The translations under genes were made by a program, and so were the position numbers. A stretch of DNA of 5,157 nucleotides. Origin: Oscillospiraceae bacterium. Lineage in GTDB: Bacteria > Bacillota > Clostridia > Oscillospirales > Oscillospiraceae. Each line of letters begins with the position of its first letter. The stretch's first letter is position 1. The notes beneath the pieces were generated by a model. That model had not been told where the DNA came from and ran no database searches. It was given only the letters and a program-made list of their open reading frames with translations. The stretch lies in assembly GCA_009776905.1 (NCBI GenBank), contig WRMX01000026.1, positions 19,203 through 24,359 on the forward strand. Direction: 5' to 3'. Positions 1 through 5,157 of the stretch are shown one piece after another.

Positions 1-608
1 GCGTTGGGGATGATGTGCTTCCTTATGATACGCGCGCTGCCCGCGTTGATGATCGTCGCCGCCTCGATGTATTCCATCTCGCGCACCGTGAGTATCGATG
101 CCCGCATCATGCGCGCATAACCGGTCACAGAGCTGATCCCGATGGCGATGATCGCGTTGCGCAAGCTCGGCCCCAGAACGGCCGCCATTGTCACGGTCAA
201 AAGAAACATCGGGATGCTCTGGTATATGTCCAAAAAACGCATAAGCAAAGTATCGGTCCAGCCGCCAAAATATCCGGCGATCGCGCCTATGATGATCCCC
301 GCCACGGCCGCGAGCCCCGTCGACCAAAGGCCGATCTGGAGCGACTGCCGCGAACCGTAAATGATTCGGCTCAATAGATCGCGCCCCAATCTGTCCGTCC
401 CGATAATATGCTCCTTGCTGGGCGGCGAGAACGGCATCGAACCATCTTGCAAATCGTATGGGTAAGGCGCGAGGATCGGTGCCAAGATTGCGATTAATAT
501 AAGCAGCAATATAACAAAGAGCGATAGCACGGCGATTTTGTTCTTTTGAAGCCTGTGCCAAGTCTCGCCAAACCTCGATCTCTTTTTCCTCATCTTGACC
601 TTGTTCAT
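1..608 (-). CDS. DppC/OppC-like ABC transporter permease (partial, C-terminus off the window)
   Basis: This is the second inner-membrane permease of a peptide/nickel/opine-type ABC importer; with its DppB-like partner it would form the transmembrane channel. About 202 codons are visible, starting MNKVKMRKKRSRFGETWHRL and running off the left edge. A cytoplasmic basic N-terminus is followed by a membrane helix at about residues 25-47 (OppC N-terminal region). The family signature HIIGTDRLGRDLLSRIIYGS lies at 68-87, further helices at about 91-115 and 128-147, and the EAA loop that docks on the ATPase begins at YIEAATIINAG (180-190), just before the sequence ends. The start ATG overlaps the upstream stop as ATGA (605-608), and AAGGGGG sits 7 nt before it (616-622), so translation is probably coupled to the upstream gene. 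The rest of the gene, and probably the ATPase genes, should lie to the left. The transported substrate cannot be told from the sequence. Family call is firm. Confidence 0.93.
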   Translation of the reverse strand, partial: MNKVKMRKKRSRFGETWHRLQKNKIAVLSLFVILLLILIAILAPILAPYPYDLQDGSMPFSPPSKEHIIGTDRLGRDLLSRIIYGSRQSLQIGLWSTGLAAVAGIIIGAIAGYFGGWTDTLLMRFLDIYQSIPMFLLTVTMAAVLGPSLRNAIIAIGISSVTGYARMMRASILTVREMEYIEAATIINAGSARIIRKHIIPN

Positions 609-1576
609 TGTCCGACCCCCTTCAGTACCTTCTCCTTATTGACCTTCTTCCTCGAGTATTGAGAACGGATCCTCGGGTCAATAAATGCAAAAGCGACGTC
701 GATCAGCAAAATAACTATGCTGAACACCGTCGACATGAAAAAGGTCGTCGCCAAAATCACGGGATAGTCCCTCGCTGTCAGGCCGGAGAGCATATAGCTG
801 CCCAAGCCGGGGACGGAATATATAATCTCCGCAATCATCGCCCCGCCCAACGAAGCGCCGAAAAGCGTCCCGATGATCAGCACGATGGGAATGATCGCGT
901 TTTTGAGCGCGTGCCTGTAAAGCACCTTCATCTCGGTCTGCCCCTTCGCGCGCGCGGTCGTTATGAAATCCTGCCTGATGACTTCCAGCAGGTCAGACCT
1001 CATCTGGCGCGTGATAAGAGCGGTATACCCCAAAGCAAGCGAAATCGTGGGCATGATCCAGCCCTTCCATGATTCGATCCCTTGCGGCGGCAGCCACCCA
1101 AGCCGAATGCTGAAAAATCGAATTAAGATCAACGCAAACCAAAAGGCCGGCATGGATATGCACAGCAGCGACAGCGCAATCGCGGCATTGTCCTTCCACG
1201 TGTATTGGTGCGTCGCGGCGTAGATCCCCAGCGGAATCCCGATCACCACCGACAAAAGAACGCTCAGCACGGATATGACAAACGTATACTTGAACCGCTG
1301 CGCCATCTCCGTGGTGATGGGCCTGTTGTTGTTGTATGACCTACCAAAATCGCCACGTACCGCATTGCCGAGAAATGTGAAGTACTTTGTCAAAAACGGG
1401 TCGTTGAGATGCCATTCTTCGCGCAGTTCCTGGATTTGCTCCTCCGTCGCCCTGTTTCCGAGTTTGATCCTCGCCGGGTCGCCCGGCGCGATATCGATGA
1501 AGATTAGCACAATGAGCGAAACCCCCATCAATATAGGTATCATCATCAGCAGCCGCTTGATGATATATCTGATCAC
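605..1576 (-). CDS. DppB/OppB-like ABC transporter permease
   Basis: This is a complete 323-residue permease of the DppB/OppB/NikB type, a usual length for the family, acting in the cytoplasmic membrane. The N-terminal helix (about 9-29) leads into the family hallmark DIAPGDPARIKLGN (28-41). A periplasmic segment holds GDFGRSY (75-81), and further helices fall at about 97-121, 131-153, 172-189, 227-249 and 273-299. The EAA loop is DFITTARAKG (203-212) through RHALKNAIIP (221-230), and the C-terminus carries the typical YSVPGLG (253-259), ARDYPV (268-273) and DPRIR (300-304). I chose the GTG at 1576, because AGAGGGGG lies 6 nt upstream and the protein then begins MIRYIIKRLL, as the family does. 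A longer reading from a TTG at 1606 would add ten non-family residues and lacks a comparable site. It is first in an operon with the DppC-like gene. No binding-protein gene precedes it, so the substrate remains unknown. Confidence 0.95.
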   Translation of the reverse strand: MIRYIIKRLLMMIPILMGVSLIVLIFIDIAPGDPARIKLGNRATEEQIQELREEWHLNDPFLTKYFTFLGNAVRGDFGRSYNNNRPITTEMAQRFKYTFVISVLSVLLSVVIGIPLGIYAATHQYTWKDNAAIALSLLCISMPAFWFALILIRFFSIRLGWLPPQGIESWKGWIMPTISLALGYTALITRQMRSDLLEVIRQDFITTARAKGQTEMKVLYRHALKNAIIPIVLIIGTLFGASLGGAMIAEIIYSVPGLGSYMLSGLTARDYPVILATTFFMSTVFSIVILLIDVAFAFIDPRIRSQYSRKKVNKEKVLKGVGQ

Positions 1577-1582
1577 TATTAT

Positions 1583-1590
1583 CCCCCTCT
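1583..1590 (-). promoter_or_regulatory. Ribosome binding site fixing the GTG start of the DppB-like permease
   Basis: Read on the minus strand this is AGAGGGGG, 6 nt before the GTG at 1576-1574. It supports the GTG over the TTG at 1606, and over an out-of-frame ATG at 1593-1591. Confidence 0.75.
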
Positions 1591-1641
1591 CATGTTCTGT
1601 TCGCAATTTGTCTGCAGAGTCTCGCGTTATCTCGCTTTAAT

Positions 1642-1670
1642 AATTTACACTAAAAAATAATCTTTGTCAA
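1642..1670 (-). promoter_or_regulatory. Sigma-A type promoter for the permease operon
   Basis: On the minus strand there is a perfect -35 box TTGACA (1670-1665), a 17-bp spacer, and a -10 box TAAATT (1647-1642, 4 of 6 matches to consensus) in an AT-rich setting. Transcription would begin near 1635, leaving a leader of about 58 nt before the GTG start. The promoter lies just beyond the long inverted repeat, so the permease genes need not depend on read-through from the upstream cysteine-rich protein gene. The assignment rests on sequence match and position only. Confidence 0.72.
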
Positions 1671-1692
1671 TGGTGCATATCACGCTGGGGTG

Positions 1693-1844
1693 TTACAATT
1701 CACGCCCGGTGAGGTAGACGTTTATTTTTGCTTCATTTAGCGCAGCATGGATGCGGAGCGGTGCGAAACTGAGGCAAGGATGCCTCATTTGAGCACAAAT
1801 GAAGCAAAAAAAACGTCTGCCGAGCGCAAGGGCGTGAACAGTAA
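1693..1844. repeat. Long imperfect inverted repeat with internal hairpins (MITE-like candidate)
   Basis: Two arms, 1693-1738 and 1797-1844, are near-perfect reverse complements. Matching blocks are TTAC/GTAA at the tips, TTCACGCCC (1699-1707) with GGGCGTGAA (1830-1838), GGTAGACGT (1713-1721) with ACGTCTGCC (1813-1821, one G-T pair), and TGCTTCATTT (1729-1738) with AAATGAAGCA (1797-1806) next to T-rich and A-rich runs. The roughly 58-bp centre holds two more hairpins: GCAT-GG-ATGC (1745-1754), and 1761-1796 with stems GTGC/GCAC, AAA/TTT and TGAGGCA/TGCCTCA around an AGGA loop. The right end lies 5 bp after the stop of the minus-strand gene. No transposase is present. It could be a small non-autonomous mobile element, an interspersed repeat, or a structured RNA or transcript end. 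The structure is seen directly; its nature is inferred. Confidence 0.8.
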
Positions 1845-1849
1845 AGCCC

Positions 1850-2380
1850 CTAGTTAAACCAATTGTTGATGCCGACGACAGCCTCATCATAACTCAGCAT
1901 CGCAGCATCATCAGGACTAATCCGCAAAAAATCGACGGCAATGCCCGCAGCCTCGCCGGCGATACGCAGGCAATTCGGCCTGGTATGCTCATCGACGTAA
2001 CCATCAGGAAACGCATTGACGATCTCCCTGCAAAGCCCGCTCCCCGCAATCTTCACGAACTCGCTCACAAGATTATTATACCGCTGGTAAAACTTGCCCT
2101 TCAACTCCATCCTGTCGACGGCCGAAGGCGGATCCACCCTGCCGTGGACCATGCTGTTGGCAAGAATCGCCGAAGCCAAAGCGCCGCAAGTGAAACCGAC
2201 ACCGCCCCCGCCTCCGCCGAACCCGGTCGCAAGCGCGACGGCGGACAACGGAGCATCGACGGCCCCGCTGCGGATCAACGCCTCAAACACAGACTCCGAG
2301 CAATTCATCTTTCTATTGGTCATATTATCGACAGCATATTCGACAGCAAGCTCCCGAATGGCATCCCAATCCTTCTCCAT
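1850..2380 (-). CDS. C_GCAxxG_C_C family putative redox protein
   Basis: This 176-residue soluble protein has exactly four cysteines, C27, C65, C117 and C137, matching the layout of the C_GCAxxG_C_C family (putative redox-active proteins with four conserved cysteines, described as often encoded near transporter genes). Visible landmarks are MNCSESV (25-31), a glycine-rich stretch ATGFGGGGGG (51-60), the cysteine motif CGALAS (65-70), LCREIV (116-121) and RPNCLRIAGEAAG (134-146). The usual CGAxxG motif here ends in Ser instead of Gly. I chose the ATG at 2380 because AAGGGTGG lies 5 nt upstream; a GTG at 2389 would sit inside that site. There is no signal peptide or membrane helix, so it should be cytoplasmic. 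Its promoter is back to back with that of the FAD oxidoreductase, and permease genes lie downstream on the same strand. The biochemical role of the family is not established; a metal-binding or redox role is an inference from the cysteines. Confidence 0.88.
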   Translation of the reverse strand: MEKDWDAIRELAVEYAVDNMTNRKMNCSESVFEALIRSGAVDAPLSAVALATGFGGGGGGVGFTCGALASAILANSMVHGRVDPPSAVDRMELKGKFYQRYNNLVSEFVKIAGSGLCREIVNAFPDGYVDEHTRPNCLRIAGEAAGIAVDFLRISPDDAAMLSYDEAVVGINNWFN

Positions 2381-2385
2381 AAAAA

Positions 2386-2393
2386 CCACCCTT
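2386..2393 (-). promoter_or_regulatory. Ribosome binding site fixing the start of the four-cysteine protein
   Basis: On the minus strand this is AAGGGTGG, with five T residues before the ATG at 2380-2378. It overlaps the alternative GTG start at 2389, which argues against that start. Confidence 0.7.
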
Positions 2394-2425
2394 CATATAA
2401 ACTTTTTTCTCAATTTATCTCAACA

Positions 2426-2454
2426 AGTATATTTTCAACGCCACATCAAGTCAA
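2426..2454 (-). promoter_or_regulatory. Sigma-A type promoter for the four-cysteine protein gene
   Basis: On the minus strand the -35 box is TTGACT (2454-2449, 5 of 6), the spacer is 17 bp, and the -10 box is TATACT (2431-2426, 5 of 6). Transcription would start near 2419, about 39 nt before the ATG. The -35 box faces the -35 box of the divergent FAD oxidoreductase promoter across 32 bp. Confidence 0.78.
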
Positions 2455-2486
2455 TACATATATTAGATAACATTTCACATGAATAA

Positions 2487-2515
2487 TTGACAAACACCTC
2501 CGATTATCATAAAAT
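2487..2515 (+). promoter_or_regulatory. Sigma-A type promoter for the FAD oxidoreductase gene
   Basis: A perfect -35 box TTGACA (2487-2492), a 17-bp spacer and a -10 box TAAAAT (2510-2515, 5 of 6) predict transcription from about 2522. This rules out the upstream in-frame TTG at 2487 as the protein start, because that codon lies inside the -35 box. The leader would be about 22 to 34 nt, depending on which ATG is used. Confidence 0.8.
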
Positions 2516-2555
2516 AACCTCATATGAAAACGAAAAGAAAGGAATGAACAGAACT

Positions 2556-4115
2556 ATGAACCAATACGACGTGGACGTCCTCGTCATAGGAGGCGGATGC
2601 GCAGGGGTGGCCGCCGGAATCACGGCAGCCCGCCAAGGCTTGCGCACGCTTCTCATCGAGAACCTCACAAGCCTCGGCGGACTGATGACAAACGGATATG
2701 TCACGGGCCCTGCCGGCATCATCGAAGGCCTCTGCAAGGAACTGCTCGACAGAATGAAAGCAAAAGGCCTGCTCTACGACACCCCGCACACCCCCGCCGT
2801 GGACCCCGAAAAGTGCAAATTTGAAATGGAAACAATGGTCTTGCAATCCGGCTGCCGCCTGCTATATGGCATGCACGCGGTCGATGTCGTGATGGACGGC
2901 GCAAACATCAAAAGCGTCGTTTGCTATTCCAAATCCGGCCGATGTGAGATCAAGGCGAGCATATTCATCGACGCCACCGGCGACGGCGACATCGCCACGG
3001 CCGCCGGAGCCCCTTACGAGGTGGGCGACGCGGAATATATGGGCCTCAATCTCGCCCACACGATGGGCATCCGCATGTCAAACGTCAACATGGCCAAATT
3101 CCGCAAAGCCATGGGCGACTGGGTCGCTGAAAACAAAGGCTACCCCGAGCACATGAGCCTCGCGGGTCAATTGCTCGACGAGGCCGTTGAGAACGGCGAC
3201 CTGCCATACCGCCTCTTCCCCGGCGGCCTCATATACCAAATCCCGGGGACTCCGGACGAGGACGCGGATGTCACATTCAACGTTTCCCACAGCTTCTACA
3301 ACCACAACCTCGAGGTCGAGGACCTCTCCCGGCAGATCGTCGAGCAGCACGTGCAAAACCAGTGGTTGGAGGAGGTCTACAGGAAATACATTCCCGGCTT
3401 TGAAAATTGCCGCATTTCCGGCCTTGCCTCGCTGCCCGGCATACGCGACTCACGCAGGATCATCGGCGAATACATTATGAAAGACTCCGATATCGCCGCC
3501 GCAGTCAAGTTCGAGGACAGCATCGCGAAATTCCCCGAATATTACGACACTCATCACCCGACGAGCGGCTACTGGGGTTTCAGGCACCACATCCATTCAA
3601 AGGAACCAATCCCCGGCGCCGTCAACTACAAGGAGCCCTGCGACAAGGCGATGCACCCGTTCTGCCCTCCCGAGGAAGGGAGCTATTCCGTGTACCAAAA
3701 TCCGACGGGCTATTGCGACGTCCCATATAGGGTCATCGTGCCTCTCAAGGTCGATAACCTTTTCGTCGTCGGGCGCTGCGTGTCCGCGCAGTTCCACGCC
3801 ATGGCAGCGGTCAGGATAATCACGATTTGCATGTCGACTGGCCAGGCCGCTTCCCTCGCTTCCAAGATTTGCCTCGAAAAGGGCATTCGCCCCCGCGATC
3901 TCGATGGCAAAATCGTCAGGCAGGCAATGATAGACGACGGAGTGCCTCTCGACAAGGCTCCTGATGGCTACTGGGCGCATCTTGCGGAGTCCGCGAAAGA
4001 CGACATGGACAAGCACGAGTTTGTCCGTCTGCGCGGCGATTTTATGGGCGTGCGCCTGCCCGACGGCAAAATCACCATGCGTTTCGGCGACGTAAAGAAG
4101 CCCGGCGCCGTCTAA
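2556..4115 (+). CDS. FAD-dependent oxidoreductase (FAD_oxidored family)
   Basis: This 519-residue flavoprotein opens with a dinucleotide-binding fold: VDVLVIGGGCAGVAAGITAA (6-25, GxGxxG-type loop at 12-17) and an acidic residue ending strand two (E35). GGLMTNG follows at 41-47, then the second FAD-contacting segment IDATGDGDIA (138-147). The C-terminal half has GIRDSRRIIGEYIM (295-308) and the closing FAD region NLFVVGRCVSAQFHAMAAVR (401-420) with STGQAAS (427-433). This order is typical of the FAD_oxidored family, whose members oxidise or reduce varied small organic substrates and are mostly uncharacterised. There is no signal peptide, so it should be cytoplasmic. The start is uncertain: ATG 2556 has AAAGGA 12 nt upstream, whereas ATG 2544 abuts that site. 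The SDR gene follows 212 bp downstream on the same strand and may share its promoter. Substrate and reaction are unknown; a role with the SDR on an imported compound is inferred. Confidence 0.92.
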   Translation: MNQYDVDVLVIGGGCAGVAAGITAARQGLRTLLIENLTSLGGLMTNGYVTGPAGIIEGLCKELLDRMKAKGLLYDTPHTPAVDPEKCKFEMETMVLQSGCRLLYGMHAVDVVMDGANIKSVVCYSKSGRCEIKASIFIDATGDGDIATAAGAPYEVGDAEYMGLNLAHTMGIRMSNVNMAKFRKAMGDWVAENKGYPEHMSLAGQLLDEAVENGDLPYRLFPGGLIYQIPGTPDEDADVTFNVSHSFYNHNLEVEDLSRQIVEQHVQNQWLEEVYRKYIPGFENCRISGLASLPGIRDSRRIIGEYIMKDSDIAAAVKFEDSIAKFPEYYDTHHPTSGYWGFRHHIHSKEPIPGAVNYKEPCDKAMHPFCPPEEGSYSVYQNPTGYCDVPYRVIVPLKVDNLFVVGRCVSAQFHAMAAVRIITICMSTGQAASLASKICLEKGIRPRDLDGKIVRQAMIDDGVPLDKAPDGYWAHLAESAKDDMDKHEFVRLRGDFMGVRLPDGKITMRFGDVKKPGAV

Positions 4116-4143
4116 CGACACGTTGTCGCGGCCTCCCGGCCGC
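4116..4143 (+). other. Two tandem GC-rich hairpins directly after the FAD oxidoreductase stop
   Basis: The first hairpin pairs CGACA (4116-4120) with TGTCG (4124-4128). The second pairs GCGGCC (4128-4133) with GGCCGC (4138-4143) around TCCC. They share one base and start immediately after the stop codon. There is no following T-run, so they do not make a standard intrinsic terminator. They may slow 3' decay or partly end transcription. Confidence 0.5.
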
Positions 4144-4154
4144 CACCCACCCCT

Positions 4155-4270
4155 GTAGGGGCGGCAACCTGCCGCCCTCCCCGTAACGGCGGCAACCCCC
4201 CGCCCCAGACCCATCCGCAGATTGTCAATATGCATAAATCCATTGTAGGGGCAGGGCTTGCCCCCGCCCC
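4155..4270 (+). repeat. Cluster of GTAGGGGCGGC-type palindromic repeats
   Basis: Three units in the same orientation each begin with GTA and fold into GC-rich hairpins. Unit 1 (4155-4177) pairs GGGCGGCA with TGCCGCCC around ACC. Unit 2 (from about 4183) is a decayed copy with CGGCGG and CCCGCC. Unit 3 (4245-4270) pairs GGGGCA (4248-4253) with TGCCCC (4259-4264). Between units 2 and 3 lies an AT-richer stretch (4219-4244). The pattern resembles REP-like interspersed palindromes often seen between genes in Clostridia, as I recall them. A related unit follows the next gene. Confidence 0.72.
4197..4218 (+). repeat. 22-bp direct repeat, copy 1
   Basis: This segment, containing CCGCCCCAGACCCATCCGC, recurs at 4261-4282 with 21 of 22 identical bases (one C/T change). 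The copies are 64 bp apart, and each follows a GTA-type palindrome, so a longer palindrome-plus-tail unit appears to have been duplicated. Confidence 0.75.
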
Positions 4271-4282
4271 AGATCCATCCGC
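4261..4282 (+). repeat. 22-bp direct repeat, copy 2
   Basis: This is the second copy, containing CCGCCCCAGATCCATCCGC. It overlaps the 3' half of the third palindrome and ends 46 bp before the SDR start codon. Confidence 0.75.
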
Positions 4283-4310
4283 CAAAAGGCAATCCGATCA
4301 ACAACAAAAC

Positions 4311-4317
4311 AAGGAGG
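4311..4317 (+). promoter_or_regulatory. Consensus ribosome binding site of the SDR gene
   Basis: AAGGAGG is a full consensus match, 10 nt before the ATG at 4328 and within an A-rich, unstructured stretch. It is much stronger than the site of the FAD oxidoreductase gene upstream. Confidence 0.85.
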
Positions 4318-4327
4318 AAACAATAAC

Positions 4328-5113
4328 ATGAGCAAATCATTAGTAGAATACGGCATCGACGGCAAAATCGCAATCGTCACTGGCGCCGGCAGCGGAGTAG
4401 GCCGCGAAACCGCGATCCAGCTCGCTAAAATGGGCGCGAAGGTCGCGCTCTTCGGGCGCGGCATCGAGTCCATCAGCATCGTTGAAAAAGAAATCAAGGA
4501 GTTCTCACCCGATGTCATCGCCATCAAATGCGACGTCGGCATGAAAGATGAAGTCGACGCGGCCGCCAAGCAAGTTATCGACGCATACGGCAGAATCGAC
4601 ATCTTGGTCAATAACGCCGGCATCGAAGCGGACAGAGAAGAAGGGCAGATGGGCGGCGACATGCTGATGACAACCCCGATCGAGCAATACCACAGGGTGC
4701 TTGACACAAACCTCATCGGCCATTATAACACCATGACAGCCATCGTCCCCGGCATGGCGGAGAGAAAATACGGGCGCGTCGTCAATGTCAGCTCCGTCAC
4801 GGCATTCGGCGGGGGCGTTGGCACTGCCGCGTATGTCGCATCCAAAGCGGGCAGCATTGTCCAGACAAAGGCCTTCGCGCGCAAATTCGGCCCCGACAAC
4901 GTGCTGATCAACTGCGTGGCTCCGGGAATGGTGGATACCCCGATGCATAAAACGACTCCCCGCGAGCAGTTCACGATGGTCGAACGCGGCAGCACTCTCA
5001 GAAGGGTCGCGCAGCCCATCGATATCGCCAGGATCATTCTTTATCTCGCTCAAGAGGACCTCTTTATGACCGGCGAGACGCTCTGCGACGGCGGCGGCGG
5101 CATGACCCGCTGA
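4328..5113 (+). CDS. Short-chain dehydrogenase/reductase (SDR family oxidoreductase)
   Basis: This is a 261-residue classical SDR, the usual length, predicted to be a cytoplasmic NAD(P)H-dependent enzyme that interconverts an alcohol and a ketone. The cofactor loop is TGAGSGVG (18-25), D69 is the adenine-contacting acid, NNAG is at 95-98, and the catalytic set is N128, S156, Y169 and K173 (YVASK). CVAPGMVDT (196-204) and the C-terminal MTGETLCDGGGG (247-258) are also typical. The residue after strand two is basic (FGRG, R44), which leans toward NADP(H), though this is only suggestive. The ATG is preceded by AAGGAGG (4311-4317), 10 nt away. It resembles FabG-like 3-oxoacyl-ACP reductases, but that fold serves many substrates and no fatty-acid genes are near, so a catabolic role beside the FAD oxidoreductase is as likely. 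I see no clear promoter of its own, and GC-rich palindromes bracket the gene on both sides. Confidence 0.94.
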   Translation: MSKSLVEYGIDGKIAIVTGAGSGVGRETAIQLAKMGAKVALFGRGIESISIVEKEIKEFSPDVIAIKCDVGMKDEVDAAAKQVIDAYGRIDILVNNAGIEADREEGQMGGDMLMTTPIEQYHRVLDTNLIGHYNTMTAIVPGMAERKYGRVVNVSSVTAFGGGVGTAAYVASKAGSIVQTKAFARKFGPDNVLINCVAPGMVDTPMHKTTPREQFTMVERGSTLRRVAQPIDIARIILYLAQEDLFMTGETLCDGGGGMTR

Positions 5114-5134
5114 CAGGCCCCGTCCCCCACCCCC

Positions 5135-5157
5135 CGTAGCGGCGGCATTCTGCCGCC
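5135..5157 (+). repeat. GTAGCGGCGGC-type palindrome after the SDR gene, cut by the window edge
   Basis: GGCGGCA (5141-5147) pairs with TGCCGCC (5151-5157) around TTC, preceded by GTAGC. It has the same layout and orientation as the unit at 4155-4177, so it belongs to the same repeat family. The stem may continue beyond the window. It lies 21 bp after the SDR stop and could also shape the 3' end of that transcript. Confidence 0.7.

Noticed and set aside
15..377. Plus-strand open frames opposite the DppC-like permease
   Set aside because: They are antisense to a gene with clear family motifs that runs off the window edge; their products are basic and of low plausibility, with no convincing ribosome binding site.
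1577..1634. Riboswitch or T-box in the permease leader
   Set aside because: The predicted leader is only about 58 nt, with no recognisable conserved core and no terminator hairpin.
1693..1890. A 65-codon minus-strand open frame over the long inverted repeat
   Set aside because: It is composed almost entirely of the repeat arms and overlaps the 3' end of the four-cysteine gene in another frame; nothing in the product suggests a real protein.
4116..4177. Intrinsic terminator after the FAD oxidoreductase gene
   Set aside because: Several strong hairpins are present, but none is followed by a T-run on the plus strand, so a standard intrinsic terminator cannot be claimed.
4222..4250. Possible promoter before the SDR gene (TTGTCA at 4222-4227)
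   Set aside because: At 17 bp spacing the -10 position is GTAGGG, part of the palindrome, and no better -10 box occurs at 16 to 18 bp.
4155..4282. CRISPR array
   Set aside because: The repeats are degenerate palindromes with irregular spacing, no uniform spacers, and no cas genes nearby.
3597..4373. A 258-codon open frame on the minus strand opposite the 3' part of the FAD oxidoreductase and the repeat region
   Set aside because: It begins at a TTG inside the SDR gene, lies across GC-rich palindromes, shows no recognisable motif, and is explained by the codon bias of the well-supported plus-strand gene.
4505..5053. A 182-codon minus-strand open frame opposite the SDR gene
   Set aside because: It is a shadow of the SDR, which has all catalytic and cofactor motifs and a consensus ribosome binding site.

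Overview
The window looks like chromosomal DNA from a low-to-mid-GC-lineage Firmicute, most likely a gut or rumen Clostridia relative. The coding DNA here is moderately GC-rich. The reasons are strong purine-rich ribosome binding sites (AAGGAGG, AGAGGGGG, AAGGGTGG), textbook vegetative (sigma-A type) promoters with 17-bp spacers, AT-rich promoter regions between GC-richer genes, a C_GCAxxG_C_C family protein, and GC-rich palindromic repeats of the 'GTAGGGGCGGC' kind between genes. No rRNA or marker gene is present, so this placement is an inference.

Layout. The left 1.6 kb, read on the minus strand, holds two permease genes of a peptide/nickel/opine-type ABC importer: a complete DppB/OppB-like gene (605-1576) overlapping by ATGA a DppC/OppC-like gene (608 down to the window edge, C-terminus missing). 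A promoter (1642-1670) drives them, and no substrate-binding protein or ATPase gene lies upstream. From 1693 to 1844 there is a striking long imperfect inverted repeat of about 152 bp with internal hairpins. Next, still on the minus strand, is a small four-cysteine C_GCAxxG_C_C family gene (1850-2380). Its promoter stands back to back with the promoter of a plus-strand FAD-dependent oxidoreductase gene (2556-4115). After that gene, 4116-4310 is filled with GC-rich hairpins and a 22-bp direct repeat. A plus-strand short-chain dehydrogenase/reductase gene follows (4328-5113), and a further hairpin of the same repeat family closes the window.

How the genes may work together. The set (importer, cysteine-rich putative redox protein, FAD oxidoreductase, SDR) is consistent with an uptake-and-oxidation locus for a small organic compound. 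Nothing in the sequence names the substrate. No phage, CRISPR, toxin-antitoxin or defence system is visible. The parts least explained by known genes are the long inverted repeat at 1693-1844 and the hairpin repeat family that brackets the SDR gene.
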